Below are positions 42,555 through 55,810 of a DNA stretch of 64,000 nt, piece after piece. The position numbers and the translations under genes were made by a program. Each line of letters begins with the position of its first letter. Position 1 is the stretch's first letter. The notes under the pieces were generated by a model. The model saw only the letters and a list, made by a program, of their open reading frames with translations. It was not told where the DNA came from and searched no databases. Origin of the DNA: Balamuthia mandrillaris (lineage: Eukaryota; Discosea; Longamoebia; Balamuthiidae); the NCBI GenBank assembly GCA_031835245.1, contig JAVKOQ010000243.1, positions 1-64,000 of the forward strand. The letters are read 5' to 3'.

Positions 42555-43292
42555 TCAATTCATTTCACCATCACCGTCGCCGTCTCCGTCACCATCACCG
42601 CCAACTTCATCAACCTTGACGGTGGCTCTCACCACAGCCTTGACCAGCTGCTGCTGTCCTGGGTCAACGGTTGACGAAGAATAAGACCAGTCAACCTCGT
42701 TGCCGAACTTGCCCTTGATGATGTCCACAGACACCACCTCCACCTTCAAGATCTTCTCGAACTCCAAGTCCAAGGCATCCAAGATGACCTCTGCTTGCTT
42801 GGATGCAGCCAGGAGGGCCTTCTCCAAGGCATCCTCTTGAGCCTCCTTGAAGTCATCCTTGTCCACCAAGAACTTGATGAAGTCCACTCGGTTGGCTCCT
42901 GCGTAGATGGCCCCATCTATGATGAAGCCCAACTTCTCCAAATCCTTCACCTTGAAGCTCAGGATGTGCACCGCCACGAAGCCGGCCAACTTGTTGTACT
43001 TGATCACTGGGCGGATGTCGAAGAACGCTGTCTCGATGTCCTCCACATTATCCTGGTTCTTGAGGAAGTTGACAATGTATGAGATGAGGAGGGCTGCTTT
43101 GTCCTGGGCTTGGTCGGCAGTTTTGGCGAAGACCTCCACTCCCAGAAAGACCTTGGCGTCATCGGCTTCCACTTCCACCACGGCTTCTCCCGTCACCGTC
43201 AAGGTCTGTTTCCATTCCCATTCCTCGGCATGGGTGAAAGAGGCCAAAGAGGCGGCGAGGATCAAAACCAAAAAGAAGGCTGTTCTTGCCAT
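42555..43292 (-). CDS. Secreted SIMPL-domain (DUF541) protein, copy 7 (type A)
   Basis: Single exon, 245 residues. Signal peptide MARTAFFLVLILAASLASFT; type A SIMPL domain (KTADQAQDKAALLISYIVNF), close to copy 4. The late Ser tract is reduced (SYSSSTVDPGQQQLVKAVVR), and the tail DEVGG plus a GD repeat ending GEMN resembles copy 5 rather than copy 4, again suggesting exchange between paralogues. Long CAA-rich leader; GATATAAATAG about 65-75 bases upstream. Confidence 0.9.
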   Translation of the reverse strand: MARTAFFLVLILAASLASFTHAEEWEWKQTLTVTGEAVVEVEADDAKVFLGVEVFAKTADQAQDKAALLISYIVNFLKNQDNVEDIETAFFDIRPVIKYNKLAGFVAVHILSFKVKDLEKLGFIIDGAIYAGANRVDFIKFLVDKDDFKEAQEDALEKALLAASKQAEVILDALDLEFEKILKVEVVSVDIIKGKFGNEVDWSYSSSTVDPGQQQLVKAVVRATVKVDEVGGDGDGDGDGDGEMN

Positions 43293-43356
43293 TGTTTGAT
43301 TGTTGTTGTTGTTGTTTGTTGTTGTTTGGTTGTATGAAGAAGTGGTTGGGGTTAAC

Positions 43357-43367
43357 TATTTATATCT
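43357..43367 (-). promoter_or_regulatory. TATA-like box of SIMPL copy 7
   Basis: gatataaatag on the minus strand, about 65-75 bases before ATG 43292. Confidence 0.55.
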
Positions 43368-44083
43368 GCTAATAGATGAAACAGGGAGGTGATCACCTTG
43401 TGTTCCTTGTGGAAATTTGGCCCAAGTATGGTTGCTTGCTGGAGCCTATTGGGAAATTCAGGGCAAGAAAGCTTCGTATCAGCGCAGGCCGAGATGTTGG
43501 GTGTTTCTTATGAAACAAGGCAAGGTCAGGTCAGGCCTGTTTGTGGCCACACCAGATAGCATTGTGAGGCAAAGTACTCCCTCAGCGGAATTTCGTTGGC
43601 AAAAAGGCGAAGCCGATGTAAATACTGCTAATCATTACACTGTGTAATGATGCCCATTCTTGGATGGCCTGGTGGGATGAAAAATAACAAAGAGACAAAT
43701 GTTGTTGCTGCTGCTGCTCCTGCTTAAATTAACCCTACTGTGTTAAAAGGTCAACGCAAATTTTGACGTCAAGGTTTGCGACTTTGGTTTGAGTTGTGTA
43801 GAAGAGATCCCCAAACCAACGTTTCGCATCTCGTTCTCTTGTTCAGATTCCTCTTCTCCTCGCTGCTTTCTCCTCTCTTTCACTCTCGCTCTCTCGCTCT
43901 CTCGCTCTCTCATTCTCTCGGCAGCTGCCACGCCCTTGCTCTCTGTGTACATCGCAACAAGAACCAGTTCATTCCATGCACATCTGTTAACAAAAAAAAT
44001 GAACCCTAAAAAAAATGTACTTCATTGGATTCGAACCGAGAAAATGTCGACCAATAATAAAAAATAACGAAAAAGAAAGAAAA
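43368..44083. other. Intergenic, no gene seen
   Basis: 5' flanks of SIMPL copy 7 (-) and the F0/PH/RhoGAP gene (+). TGTCGACC at 44045-44052 lies 39 bases before the latter's ATG. A GGTTCGAATCC B-box-like phrase on the minus strand near 44030 has no other tRNA parts. Confidence 0.45.
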
Positions 44084-47017
44084 ATGATGGCAGAAGAGGA
44101 GGGAACGCTGCTGCTGCAGGTTCGGTATACGAAGGCCTACACCACCGCCGACGTCAAAGCCGTCCGAAAGATGCGGTTCAACGGGTCTTGGACGGTGCAG
44201 CAGGCCATCGCCGTCTTCGCCAAGGAGAACAAGATCAAGGAGCCTGAGATGTACAGCTTCTACGTGCCTGGGGCCGATGAGCGTACGCTGGGCGTTTGGC
44301 TCTCCATGAACTCCACCCTCGGCGAACATAACTTGCGCAACCTGGTAAACCAACCCCTTTCTTTCTCTTTCTCTCTCTCTCTCTCTGTTTTTTCTCATCC
44401 AAATAAATACAAATAATAAAAAGGATATTATAGAGCTGAAGAAGCACCCGTATATCATCTGTTTCGGCCTTTGGACCGATCTGGGAGACACCACGCCGCC
44501 GTGGTCCGTGCCCAAGGCCTTCACCGGCCAACTGCCCAGCCAGTTGAGGATCGAGATGGACTTCAGCGACTCGCTGCGCCATTTGGTGCCGGTGCTGCAG
44601 GAGCTGCTTCCCTTGAAGAAGGGAGAGGAGTACATCTTTCAGTACCTCTATAACGAGGACGGCGTTACCAAAAGTTTTGTTTCTTTTGCTTTGTTTTGTG
44701 AAAATGTTCATGTGTTGGTCATTTGTTTTGCTTCTGTTGTCTTTTCCTTTCTTTCTTTGCTTTTCTCTGTGTCTTTGTCTTTGTCTTTGTCTTTGTCTTT
44801 GTCTTTGTCTTTGTCTTTGTCTTTGTCTTTGTCTTTGTCTTTGTCTTTGTCTTTGTCTTTGTCTTTGTCTTTGTCTTTGTCTTTGTCTTTGTCTTTGCCT
44901 TTGCCTTTATTGTTTTGTCTGTTTGTTTGTTTGTTTGTTTGTTTGTTTGTTTGTTTGTTTGTTTGTTTGTTTGTTTGTTTGTTTGTTTGTTTGTTTGTTT
45001 GTTTGTTTGTTTTTCCAATGTGTCTCATCTTCGTTTCCTCTCTTTCCTCTGGTGTTGTTGTTTTTGATAAATAGGAAAGTTCTTGAACATAAACACTTCT
45101 TTGGTGGACCAAGGCATCGAGCCTAAAAGCTTGTTGTTGTTGACGGCGGTTTCTCTCTTCACAAAGGTACAGCAAATGTTACTCTTCATTTCGAAATAGC
45201 TCGTAACAAACAAACAAAAAACTAGAGAACAATTAACAGCTTGCCGGAAGGTCTCAAGAGCGGCTTCCTCACAAAGCAGAGCATCAAGGCTGGAACGCTG
45301 ACTCCTCTCAAGAAACGATGGTTCGTTCTGGAGGACAACCTGCTCTATTACTGGGCCGCTAAAAATGTATCTCATCATCCCTAGCGCCTTCTTCTCCTCC
45401 CCTTTATGTTTTCTCTCACTAAAACTTACAACGCAAAAACCATTGCAGGAAGGTGGAAGTTTGGTGCTTTCTCGTGACTCGTTAAAGCTTCGACACTTGG
45501 CCAACGCTCCCAGTGGAATCATCGCTCTCGAATACTGCACCATCAGCGAACTGCATACGGACGAGAAAGGAGGCTTCACCTTTGAGCTTCACAGCAAGGC
45601 CGCCGACAGCTTTTCTGGCAAACAGTACACCTATATTTTGTCGGATGAGAACGAAGCCAACGTGCGAGAATGGATGAAGTTCTTGCGTTACAAATGTGCC
45701 AACGTTTGTATGTATTTGTTTTTTTTTTTTTTCCTGTGTGTCTCTTTTTCTTTTTCTTTTTCTTTTTCTTTTTCTTTTTCGTTTTCGTTTTCGTTTTCTT
45801 TCTGTTCACTTAGTGTTTTTTTTTCTTTTTGAACTATTTTAGCCGATAGGCGAATCTTTGAGATGCCATTAGACAAGGTGGTAAGACGTGGAGAGCTTCC
45901 TTCTGTGGTAGAAAAGACTGTAGCCTACTTAATGAAAAATGGTATCCTTTCTCTCCGTTCCTCTACTCTTCTCATCTTTGCTTTTTTGCTTCTTTTTCAC
46001 AAAATATCTTTGCAAAAAAAAAAAAGGATTGGACGTGGAAGGTATCTTTCGAAAGTCAGGAGGAATGATAAGTGTGCAGAAATATCGCGACGCTTTTGAT
46101 GCCGGTCAAGACCCAGATCTCAACGAATGCGGTGACCCTCACACTATTGCCGGCCTCCTCAAGCTCTACCTCCGAACCTTGCCGGAGCCTCTCATGACCT
46201 ATGCTCTCTATCCCGACTTCCAACAAGCCATCGAGTCCACCTCTTGGTCTTCTCCTTCTTCTGGCGCTTCCATGAGTTCCTCCACTGAAGCAAAAGAAGC
46301 ACAGAAAGAACAAGAAGCAGTGGTGGATGAGGAGACGTTGCAAAAGTTTAGAGCGTTGATTCAACAGTTACCTCTCATCAACAGAAAGTTGTTGGCCTTC
46401 CTGATAGCTTTCCTTTGCGAAGTGGCCAAATATTCCCAAGTCAACTTTATGCATCTCTCCAACCTTGCCACCGTATTTGGGCCGAATATACTCAGCCCAA
46501 AGGTTGACACGCCGGTGGAGCTTATGGGCCATACCGCCACCATTTGCCAAGTCATCGAGTTTATCAGCCATCATCGCGATAAGCTCTTTGTACGTGTTCT
46601 TTTCTTGTTACTTATCTTTTGTGCTATCGTTTAAGTTTTTCGTTGTTCGTTTCTCATCTTTCCTTTGCTTACCCATTGTGTTTTTTTGGATAGGATGACG
46701 AGGAGGTCCTGCCTTTGCCTTCTCCGATGATTCAACGTAGACCTTCTGCCCTTACCCAGGAACTTGCTTCCGCTAAAGGTACATTTCCGCTTTTCCCTTG
46801 CTCCCTGCCTTCTTCGTTGTTTTTGTACCATCCAACGCAAAACATCACCACAGAGCTTGCCAAGTTGCCTATTGAAGAAGGAGAGGCCACCCTCGAAAAG
46901 TTTGGGGCCTCGCTTGTACTGATAGAGAAAAGGATCCAAGCCCTCAGCCACACCGTGCTCCAACAAACAGAGCGTCGCAAACGGTTGGAAGAGTTGCTTG
47001 CTCAACTTACCATCTAG
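44084..47017 (+). CDS. Talin-F0-like / PH / RhoGAP protein
   Basis: Nine exons, join(44084..44344, 44424..44673, 45075..45166, 45226..45366, 45449..45707, 45843..45941, 46027..46589, 46694..46778, 46854..47017), 637 residues, all phases exact. Residues 1-90 form a ubiquitin-like fold start as in talin F0/F1 (LLLQVRYTKAYTTADVKAVR). A PH domain lies at about 203-335 (LKSGFLTKQSIKAGTLTPLK, KRWFVLEDNLLYYWA, ending EWMKFLRYK). A RhoGAP domain spans about 345-565 with the arginine finger in GIFRKSGG, then LLKLYLRTLPEPLMTYALY and NLATVFGPNIL. A coiled coil closes the protein. It should stimulate GTP hydrolysis by Rho/Rac at membranes. The 401-base second intron contains two long repeats. Confidence 0.93.
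44769..45013. repeat. (TCTTTG)n followed by (TTTG)n intronic microsatellites
   Basis: About 22 hexamers (44769-44904) then about 22 tetramers (44926-45013), both inside one intron of the F0/PH/RhoGAP gene. Both are purine-poor on the sense strand. Confidence 0.95.
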
Positions 47018-47086
47018 ATAAACACTTCCCTGAAATATAATAATAAAGCACTTCTTGGAAAGAAACGAAAGAAGAAGGTCAACGGT

Positions 47087-47545
47087 ATGACGGAGATAGT
47101 GCAAGGAAGGTTGTGGGTTGGCTCCGTGGAAGAGGCTTTCGACGAGAAGGTCCTCCGCAACGTCACCCACATCGTGAACGTGGCCAGCGAGCTCGTCATC
47201 AAGCAGCGGGCGGACCACAAGTACTTTTGGAGAGGCGTCGGGGATGACGACCCCGAAGGAGACATCACAACCGTCTTGGAGCCTTGCGCAGGGTTCATCG
47301 AAGAGGCCTTGCGTGAGGGAACGGAGGGAGGACGCGAGAGCGCTGTTCTTGTTCACTGTTTGGAAGGAAAGAGCCGATCGGTGTGTGTTGTCCTGTATTA
47401 CATATGTACGAGGCTGCGGAGGACGGACGATGCGGAGGAGGTTCTGAAGCATGTCAAAGAGAGGAGACCGGTCGTGGACATCTATCCAAGGTACTGGCAA
47501 CAGGTACGACAAACCATCGAGCACTTCAACCAAGAGAGCGTATGA
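47087..47545 (+). CDS. Dual-specificity protein phosphatase
   Basis: Single exon, 152 residues, a minimal DUSP domain. Key parts: VQGRLWVGSVEEAFDE opening, NVTHIVNVASEL, the general-acid region around GVGDDDPEGDI, and the catalytic loop VHCLEGKSRSVCVVLYY (HCx5R with the Ser after Arg). The end VVDIYPRYWQQVRQTIEHFN is typical of the family. No targeting or docking domain, so it is an atypical small DUSP; the substrate could be phosphoprotein, RNA or lipid. It starts only 70 bases after the RhoGAP gene's stop. All core catalytic residues are present. Confidence 0.93.
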   Translation: MTEIVQGRLWVGSVEEAFDEKVLRNVTHIVNVASELVIKQRADHKYFWRGVGDDDPEGDITTVLEPCAGFIEEALREGTEGGRESAVLVHCLEGKSRSVCVVLYYICTRLRRTDDAEEVLKHVKERRPVVDIYPRYWQQVRQTIEHFNQESV

Positions 47546-47824
47546 ATATACTTGCGCTCTTCGCCTTCCGCTGTCGACATAAAAGATCATCTATAGCTGA
47601 CGTAATTTCGTCGACAAAATGCTCGAATTGTCGACATAAATGCGGTTGTCCACAGCAAATAGAGAAATGTGAATCACGCGCAAAGAATGTCAGGTTCAGT
47701 CGACAAAAAAAGAAATCAGAAAGAAAAGAAAAAGAAAGAAAAAAAACTATTGGCGGCGCCAAAAAAAAAAGAGAGAGCGAGAGAAGCAAACAAACTTCAC
47801 AAAAAAAAAAGAAAGATTGAACGG
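47546..47824. promoter_or_regulatory. Intergenic with four GTCGACA sites and an E2F-like site
   Basis: TGTCGACA or one-base variants at 47572-47579, 47609-47616, 47629-47636 and 47698-47705, and ttggcggcgccaaaa near 47752, all within about 260 bases before ATG 47825. Confidence 0.5.
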
Positions 47825-50253
<2,429 letters not shown>

Positions 50254-50322
50254 ACAGGAAGAGATAGAGGAGGGAAAAAAAGCAGTGATAAACTATTATT
50301 GTTTTAAACCCGCTCTTTATCT

Positions 50323-50619
50323 TTACTTTTTTCTTCCTTGTTGGCCTCCTTTCTTCTGTTGCTGTTGTTGTCCTCCTTTCTTCTGTTGTTGTTGTGGCTG
50401 ACCTCCTTTCTTGTTGTTGTTTTGTGGTTGACCTCCTTTCTTTGGTGTTTTTTTGTTGTTGTTGTGGCTGACCTCCTTTCTTGTTGTTGTTGTTTTGTTG
50501 TTGACCTCCTTTCTTTTGTTGTTGCGGTTGCTGTCCTCCCTTCTTTTGTTGCTGCTGCTTCTGTGGTTGACCTCCTTTCTTCTGTTGTTGCTGCTGTTGT
50601 GGCTTCTTCGCTACCTCCG
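50323..50619 (-). other. Tandem repeat encoding KKGGQ units in a second frame downstream of the SET/NAP stop
   Basis: On the minus strand, seven to eight units of about 33 bases read KKGGQPQQQQ-like in the frame +1 to the SET/NAP coding frame, ending at a stop near 50323. The same frame upstream is acidic ([19 protein letters not shown]). It may be 3' UTR, or the true C-terminus if a 51-base stretch starting gtcttgatg near 50730 is spliced out or the reference has an indel. Confidence 0.5.
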
Positions 50620-51572
50620 CTACTGTTTCTTTCTCCTCTTCTTGTTCTTCCTCTTCTTCTTCCTCCTCCTCATCTTTTCATCTTCATCTTCTTCGTCATC
50701 ATCTTCATCAAAGTCATCAAGACCTTCGTAGTACGGCATAGGGTTGGCCCAAAACTCCTTGACCACTTCGGCCAACTCCACGTCTTGCTCTTCGGCAGCG
50801 AACCATTGGAAGAAGGAGACATTCTCGTGATCGTCTTCCTCATCGGCTTGCATTTCTTCTCTTGACCGCTTCTTTCCTTCTTTTTGTTGCTTGTCTCCTT
50901 CTTCGTGTTGGTGTTTGCATTTGGTCAAGTCCTTGCCCTTTTGCCATGAGATCTTAGAGGCGAAGATCTCGGGGAAGCCCTCCTCGTTGAAGCGAACCTC
51001 CTTCCACAAGGTCTTGTTGGAGAAGTAAGGGTTCTTGTCGAACGTCTGTAAGAGGAGAGATTAGAATGGGTGAGAGGAGAGTGGAGAGAGGAGAGAGAGA
51101 AAATATTACGAAAACGATTTTGAAGTCCTCTTTGTCGTTGTGCTCCTCCACGTTGATCTCAGTGAGTGCTTCGAGGGCTTGCTGGTCCTCCGGTGTAGCC
51201 AAATCCTCAATCATTGGGTGATTCAGGAACTGTTTTTTTTTGTGATCAAAAACCAGCAGAGTAGCGAACGTGAAAGATGTGAGCCGGAGTTGAGGGAGGA
51301 GGAGAGTGAATAGTGCAGAAGAGAGTACGTACGGCAACAGACCAGAACTTGGGGATCTTGCGAAGGAGAGCCTGCCTCTTCTCGAAGTGCTCCTTCTTTG
51401 CCGCTCGGTACTTTCTGGCAACGGCGAGGGCCTCCTCGTCCTCCTTGCTGTCCAGCTCATCTAGCAACTCCTGCACTCTCACAATGTCATCCTGGAGGGC
51501 TTCGAACTCCCCCACAGTGACGGGCTGAGCCTCCGCCGCTGCCGTCTTTTGTTTCTTCTGTTTGCTCTCCAT
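50620..51572 (-). CDS. SET: SET/NAP-family histone chaperone
   Basis: Three exons, complement(50620..51045, 51110..51229, 51333..51572), 261 residues, phase 0 joins. The N-terminal dimerisation helix is clear (EALQDDIVRVQELLDELDSK, KRQALLRKIPKFWSVA), followed by FLNHPMIEDLATPEDQQALE, FDKNPYFSNKTLWKEVRF, and FFQWFAAEEQDVELAEVVKE with WANPMPYYEG. The tail is acidic (DFDEDDDEEDEDE), then basic before the stop at 50620. This matches SET/TAF-I/Vps75 rather than NAP1. Such proteins bind histones in the nucleus. The C-terminus is uncertain; see the neighbouring repeat. Confidence 0.9.
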
Positions 51573-52152
51573 TTGTTGTGGTTTTCTGTGTGGTGGAAAT
51601 CGTCGTTAAAGAAAGAAGCGCGAGTGTTTGTCGATACAAAAGGAAGAAAGAGACGCAAAGACACACTCGGAAGAAGTTTTTTTAAAAAAAAAAAACAAAC
51701 AGCGAACCTCACTCTGGAGTTTGGGTCTAGAAGAAGAAAAGGCTGCCTCTCTCTCTTCTGTGTTTCGGTTGCAAAAAAAAAAAAAAAAGAAGGAAAAAAT
51801 GAAGAGAAGAAAGAAGATGGAAAGGTGTGCTTGGGGGTTCGTTTGGTCCCTTTTTTGGGTAATTTGTTCTTTGCATTCTTTTACTTAAAAGGTTACATTT
51901 CTTAAATTCTTTTTGATTTGAATGATCGGGAATGATCTTCCAATGGTTTTTCATAAATTTGGAGGCAATGATATGAGCCAATAGAAAATCGAATATTAAT
52001 TGTCGACCTAGGGAAAAGCAAGGCGATAGTTCACCGCAAGAAAAACGACCGTCGTAACGAGGAAGTAACCGTTGTTCCTTTCTTTCTTGCTTCAAAGGCC
52101 TTGAGGGAGGAGGGAATAAGGTCCTTCCTTTTTGTGCCTTTGCTTCCACACC
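51573..52152. other. Divergent intergenic between SET and myotubularin genes
   Basis: A/T-rich; TGTCGACC at 52001-52008, about 150 bases before ATG 52153. No gene seen. Confidence 0.5.
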
Positions 52153-52774
52153 ATGAGCTTGCCCACGCACGTTACCCTTCGCTTCCTCGTCCCTTTCAAC
52201 TTGCCTCCTCGACAACACGCCTCTGAAGAGCCCGAAGAACAACAGCCAACGCACAGAACGAGTCCTAGAAGACCTCGAAGAAACACAATAGGAAGCGACA
52301 GAGACACCACTACCACCTCAACTGTAACCACTCCTGAGGACGCTCCTCCACCCGTCAGCGCTTCTCCTCGATCTCCTTCTCCATGTCGACAAGAAATACA
52401 CCCACCACCTCAAACTCAGCGCAGCGAGAAGTTTTATGCTCAGCGTAGAGCGACCGTCGAGGAGACCATGCTCGCTTTCCTCAAACAGAACGACCTCATT
52501 CGAGAGCCTGAGGAGCGGGTGGCCTTTGTGAGAGAGCATAGATTGCGCCTGTTGCAGAGGAGGAGAAGACGATGCTACAGCGCGAAGCGAAGTCATGAAC
52601 GGATAGCGACAGTTAAGACAGATGTTTACTTGGAACCCCATCGAATGCTTTCTTCCTATTTGCTTCAAAAGAAGGTTGTTTCTTCTCTCCTCTTGTTTCT
52701 CTTCTAAGTTATTGTTCTCTCCTCTCTCCTCATTTTCTCTTACTCTTTTCTTCGAACTCTCTTCTCTCGCTTAT

Positions 52775-52814
<40 letters not shown>

Positions 52815-55759
52815 CTTTCTTTGCTTTTCGTTTTTGGTATTGCTGTCTTAACCAACTGAAACAACGACCATCAACAGGACATTCTGGAGTTTGTTCCTCT
52901 CACTTTTTCTCCTGCTTCTCCTTTTGCCGACTTTTATTGGCGAACAGTTATTCCAAATTACCAACTTTGCAAAACGTTACAACGACAAAATGAAGGCCGA
53001 AACGACGATAAGAATGACGATGAAGAGCAAACAATGCATGTTCATAAAGCGGTGCAAGAATTATGTTTTAGATTTATCGACTGTGACAACGCCAAAATAA
53101 CGAAGAACCTGGCGCTCACGAACCGAAAGAAGAAGCAAAGAAGAAAAGATCTTTTCTTACTTTCCACAATCTCAAATGAACCAAGAGACGAAGCAAATGT
53201 TGATGAATGGCAGTGGCGTTATTTCTTTTCTTCTCTGCGACAACAACAAAACGCAAATGAACAACAAACACATCCTTCTTCTTTCAGTATTTTTGCGGAA
53301 CTAATCCAAAAAAGAAAACCAACTCCTTCTTCTTCTTCTTCTTCTTCTTCTTCTTCTTCTTCTTCTGCTTCATCTTCACCAATTATTTTACTTCACTGCG
53401 ATGATTGCGACGAAGAAGAAATGAGCAATGTTGAATCTAAGAAAGAGAACAATGCGAATTACAACAACGAAGACACAAAACTCAGAAGCAAGGACAAGCT
53501 GTTCCGCAATCGTGTTCGCATCTTGTTGGAAGCTGACAGACGCTTTCTCACGTTGATCCATTCTTCGAATGTTACGATTCGCGAGGTTCTTTTGTTGTTG
53601 CTCAACAACGCTTCGAATAAGCGTGATAACGAAGGAGGAGAAAAAGAAAACGAAACCGAAGTGACTCAAACGATAAACCGAAAAGAAAAGGACCAGAAAG
53701 GACTTCACTTTGGATTATTTTTGGCTTCTGCGCTTTCTTCCAAGTACATCGGCGTTGCTTCTGAAGAAGCGAACGAGGATGATGATGACGAAGAACAAGA
53801 ACTCATACGTGAAGCTTTGCAAGTAGGAAGGAAAGATAAAAAGGAAATAGAAAAACGAGTGGAGAAGGAAGCTTGGAAGAGAAACTTGAGAAGAAGGAGT
53901 GTGATGGTGTTAAATGATGATGACATTAGATCAGGAAAAGATAGAGAGAGCAAAGGCGAGTGGCCGATGGTCGCCATGAAAACATCGCAGACAGATACAG
54001 GAGAAGAACAAGAAGAAGAAAGGGGAGATAGCTTTTGCTGGGAACAGGAACAAGATAAGATGGGGAGGAAGGAAGAAGAAAAGGGAGGTGATGGTGAAGC
54101 CGACGATGACGTTTATGGAGAGGAGGCATGTCCCTTGAATTCCTCTATCGCTTCTTTGCAATTGAAGCAAACGGTTTTTCTCTTCTGTTCTCTTTCTTTC
54201 TTCTTTTCTCATTGTCACCTTTCTCCTGTTCCTTTTCTCACAATCGTCTTTGCCGTACAGGATATTCTGGTCTTCCGTCAGCGACCGATGGATGAACGTT
54301 TTAGTCTTTGTCCAACCGAAACGTGCACCTCTTCATCTCTTTCCACTATCACATCTTCTTCCCTTTCCTTTCTTCGTCACCAACAAAACAATCGAGTTTA
54401 TGATGAGGAAGAGACACAAACATATGACTCGATCATCGCAAAACCCCAAAACAAGACCCGTTTGCTGGTTCTTCATTCTTCCCGAAAGATATACCGTTAC
54501 TTCCACTTTCGCTCCAACGAAACCATTCGACAAGTTAAACTCACCATATGCAAACACTTTCAACAGAAGGAACCACAAAACAAAAATAACAATCCATCAG
54601 ATAGAAAAGATGAATCGAGGGAAAGCGAAAAAGAAGAAGAACAAAACTCGAACATTGCAGAGAATTATGGTCTCTTTTTACCTATAAGCGACAACAACGA
54701 AGACGGAGAAGTACTTGACGATGAAGATGAAAACGAATACAAAGAAGGAAAATGGTTAGAAGATGAAGAAAAGACCTTAGCGGATTATCTGCAACCGTCA
54801 AACAGGGAAAATGCTATCCATAATGAAGTTGTCATCTGGCGAAGAAGAGAGCAGAGAAAGCGAATGATGTTGTTGGAAGGTGTTGAGTCTACTGTCATCG
54901 TTCGATGTAACGGCATACGAAAGATTTTTGTGTTTGACAAGACTATCACCATCGCTGCTGCGATGCGCTTTCTTTTGCAAGCGTTTGAATTGCTTTCTTC
55001 TTCTTCTTTCTTCTTCTTCTTCAAATGACGATATACAAAACAAAGAAGACAAAGAAAAGAAAGAAGAAGAACGGAGGAGAGAGCTCCTCAAAAAGAAGAA
55101 GGCGGAAGAAGGAATTGGCTGAGTGGATTGTTAAAAGATCTTCGTTTGGATGTTACTGGAAGTGGCCACATTCAAAAACGACCTTCGCTTAACGATCACG
55201 AAGAACCTAACAATAACTACGGCGATTCATCTCCCATCGAAAACAAACAAGACAGTAAGAAGCAAAACAAAAACGAAGAACCAGGAAACGGAGAAGAACG
55301 AAACTTTGTTCTGTTTTTGCGACGAAACAACGAAGAAACTGACGAAAACATTTTCTCCAGTGTTTTATGGCCTTTGCATTACGACGAAGAGCAACAGAAA
55401 ACTTTGTGGAGCTGCTTCGAACAAACAAACACCGAACCTTTTAGCTGTTGGTTGGAACTACGCTCACGTGCTTCTTCTTCTCTCGAAGAAGACTTTGATG
55501 AAACTTCATTCCGTTTGTTGGCTCAACAACAGTTTAACTTGTTAGCCTTGCCATTTCAACCTCGTCTGTTGGCTGGTGAAGTTGTGGAAGAAGTTTGTGA
55601 CAATGTCACCTGCATGATGTTGAATGGAGCGAGTGCCAGTCTGCAGTCTGCCGCTGCCGCTGCCGAACGAACGAATGGACGTTTGTTTGTCACGAATTAC
55701 AAGCTCGTTTTTATGTCCTATAATCGTTCTACTTACGTAAACCTCTCTCCCTCCCTCCC

Positions 55760-55810
<51 letters not shown>

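Noticed and set aside
44020-44045. B-box-like phrase on the minus strand
   Set aside because: T stem does not pair and no upstream tRNA parts exist.
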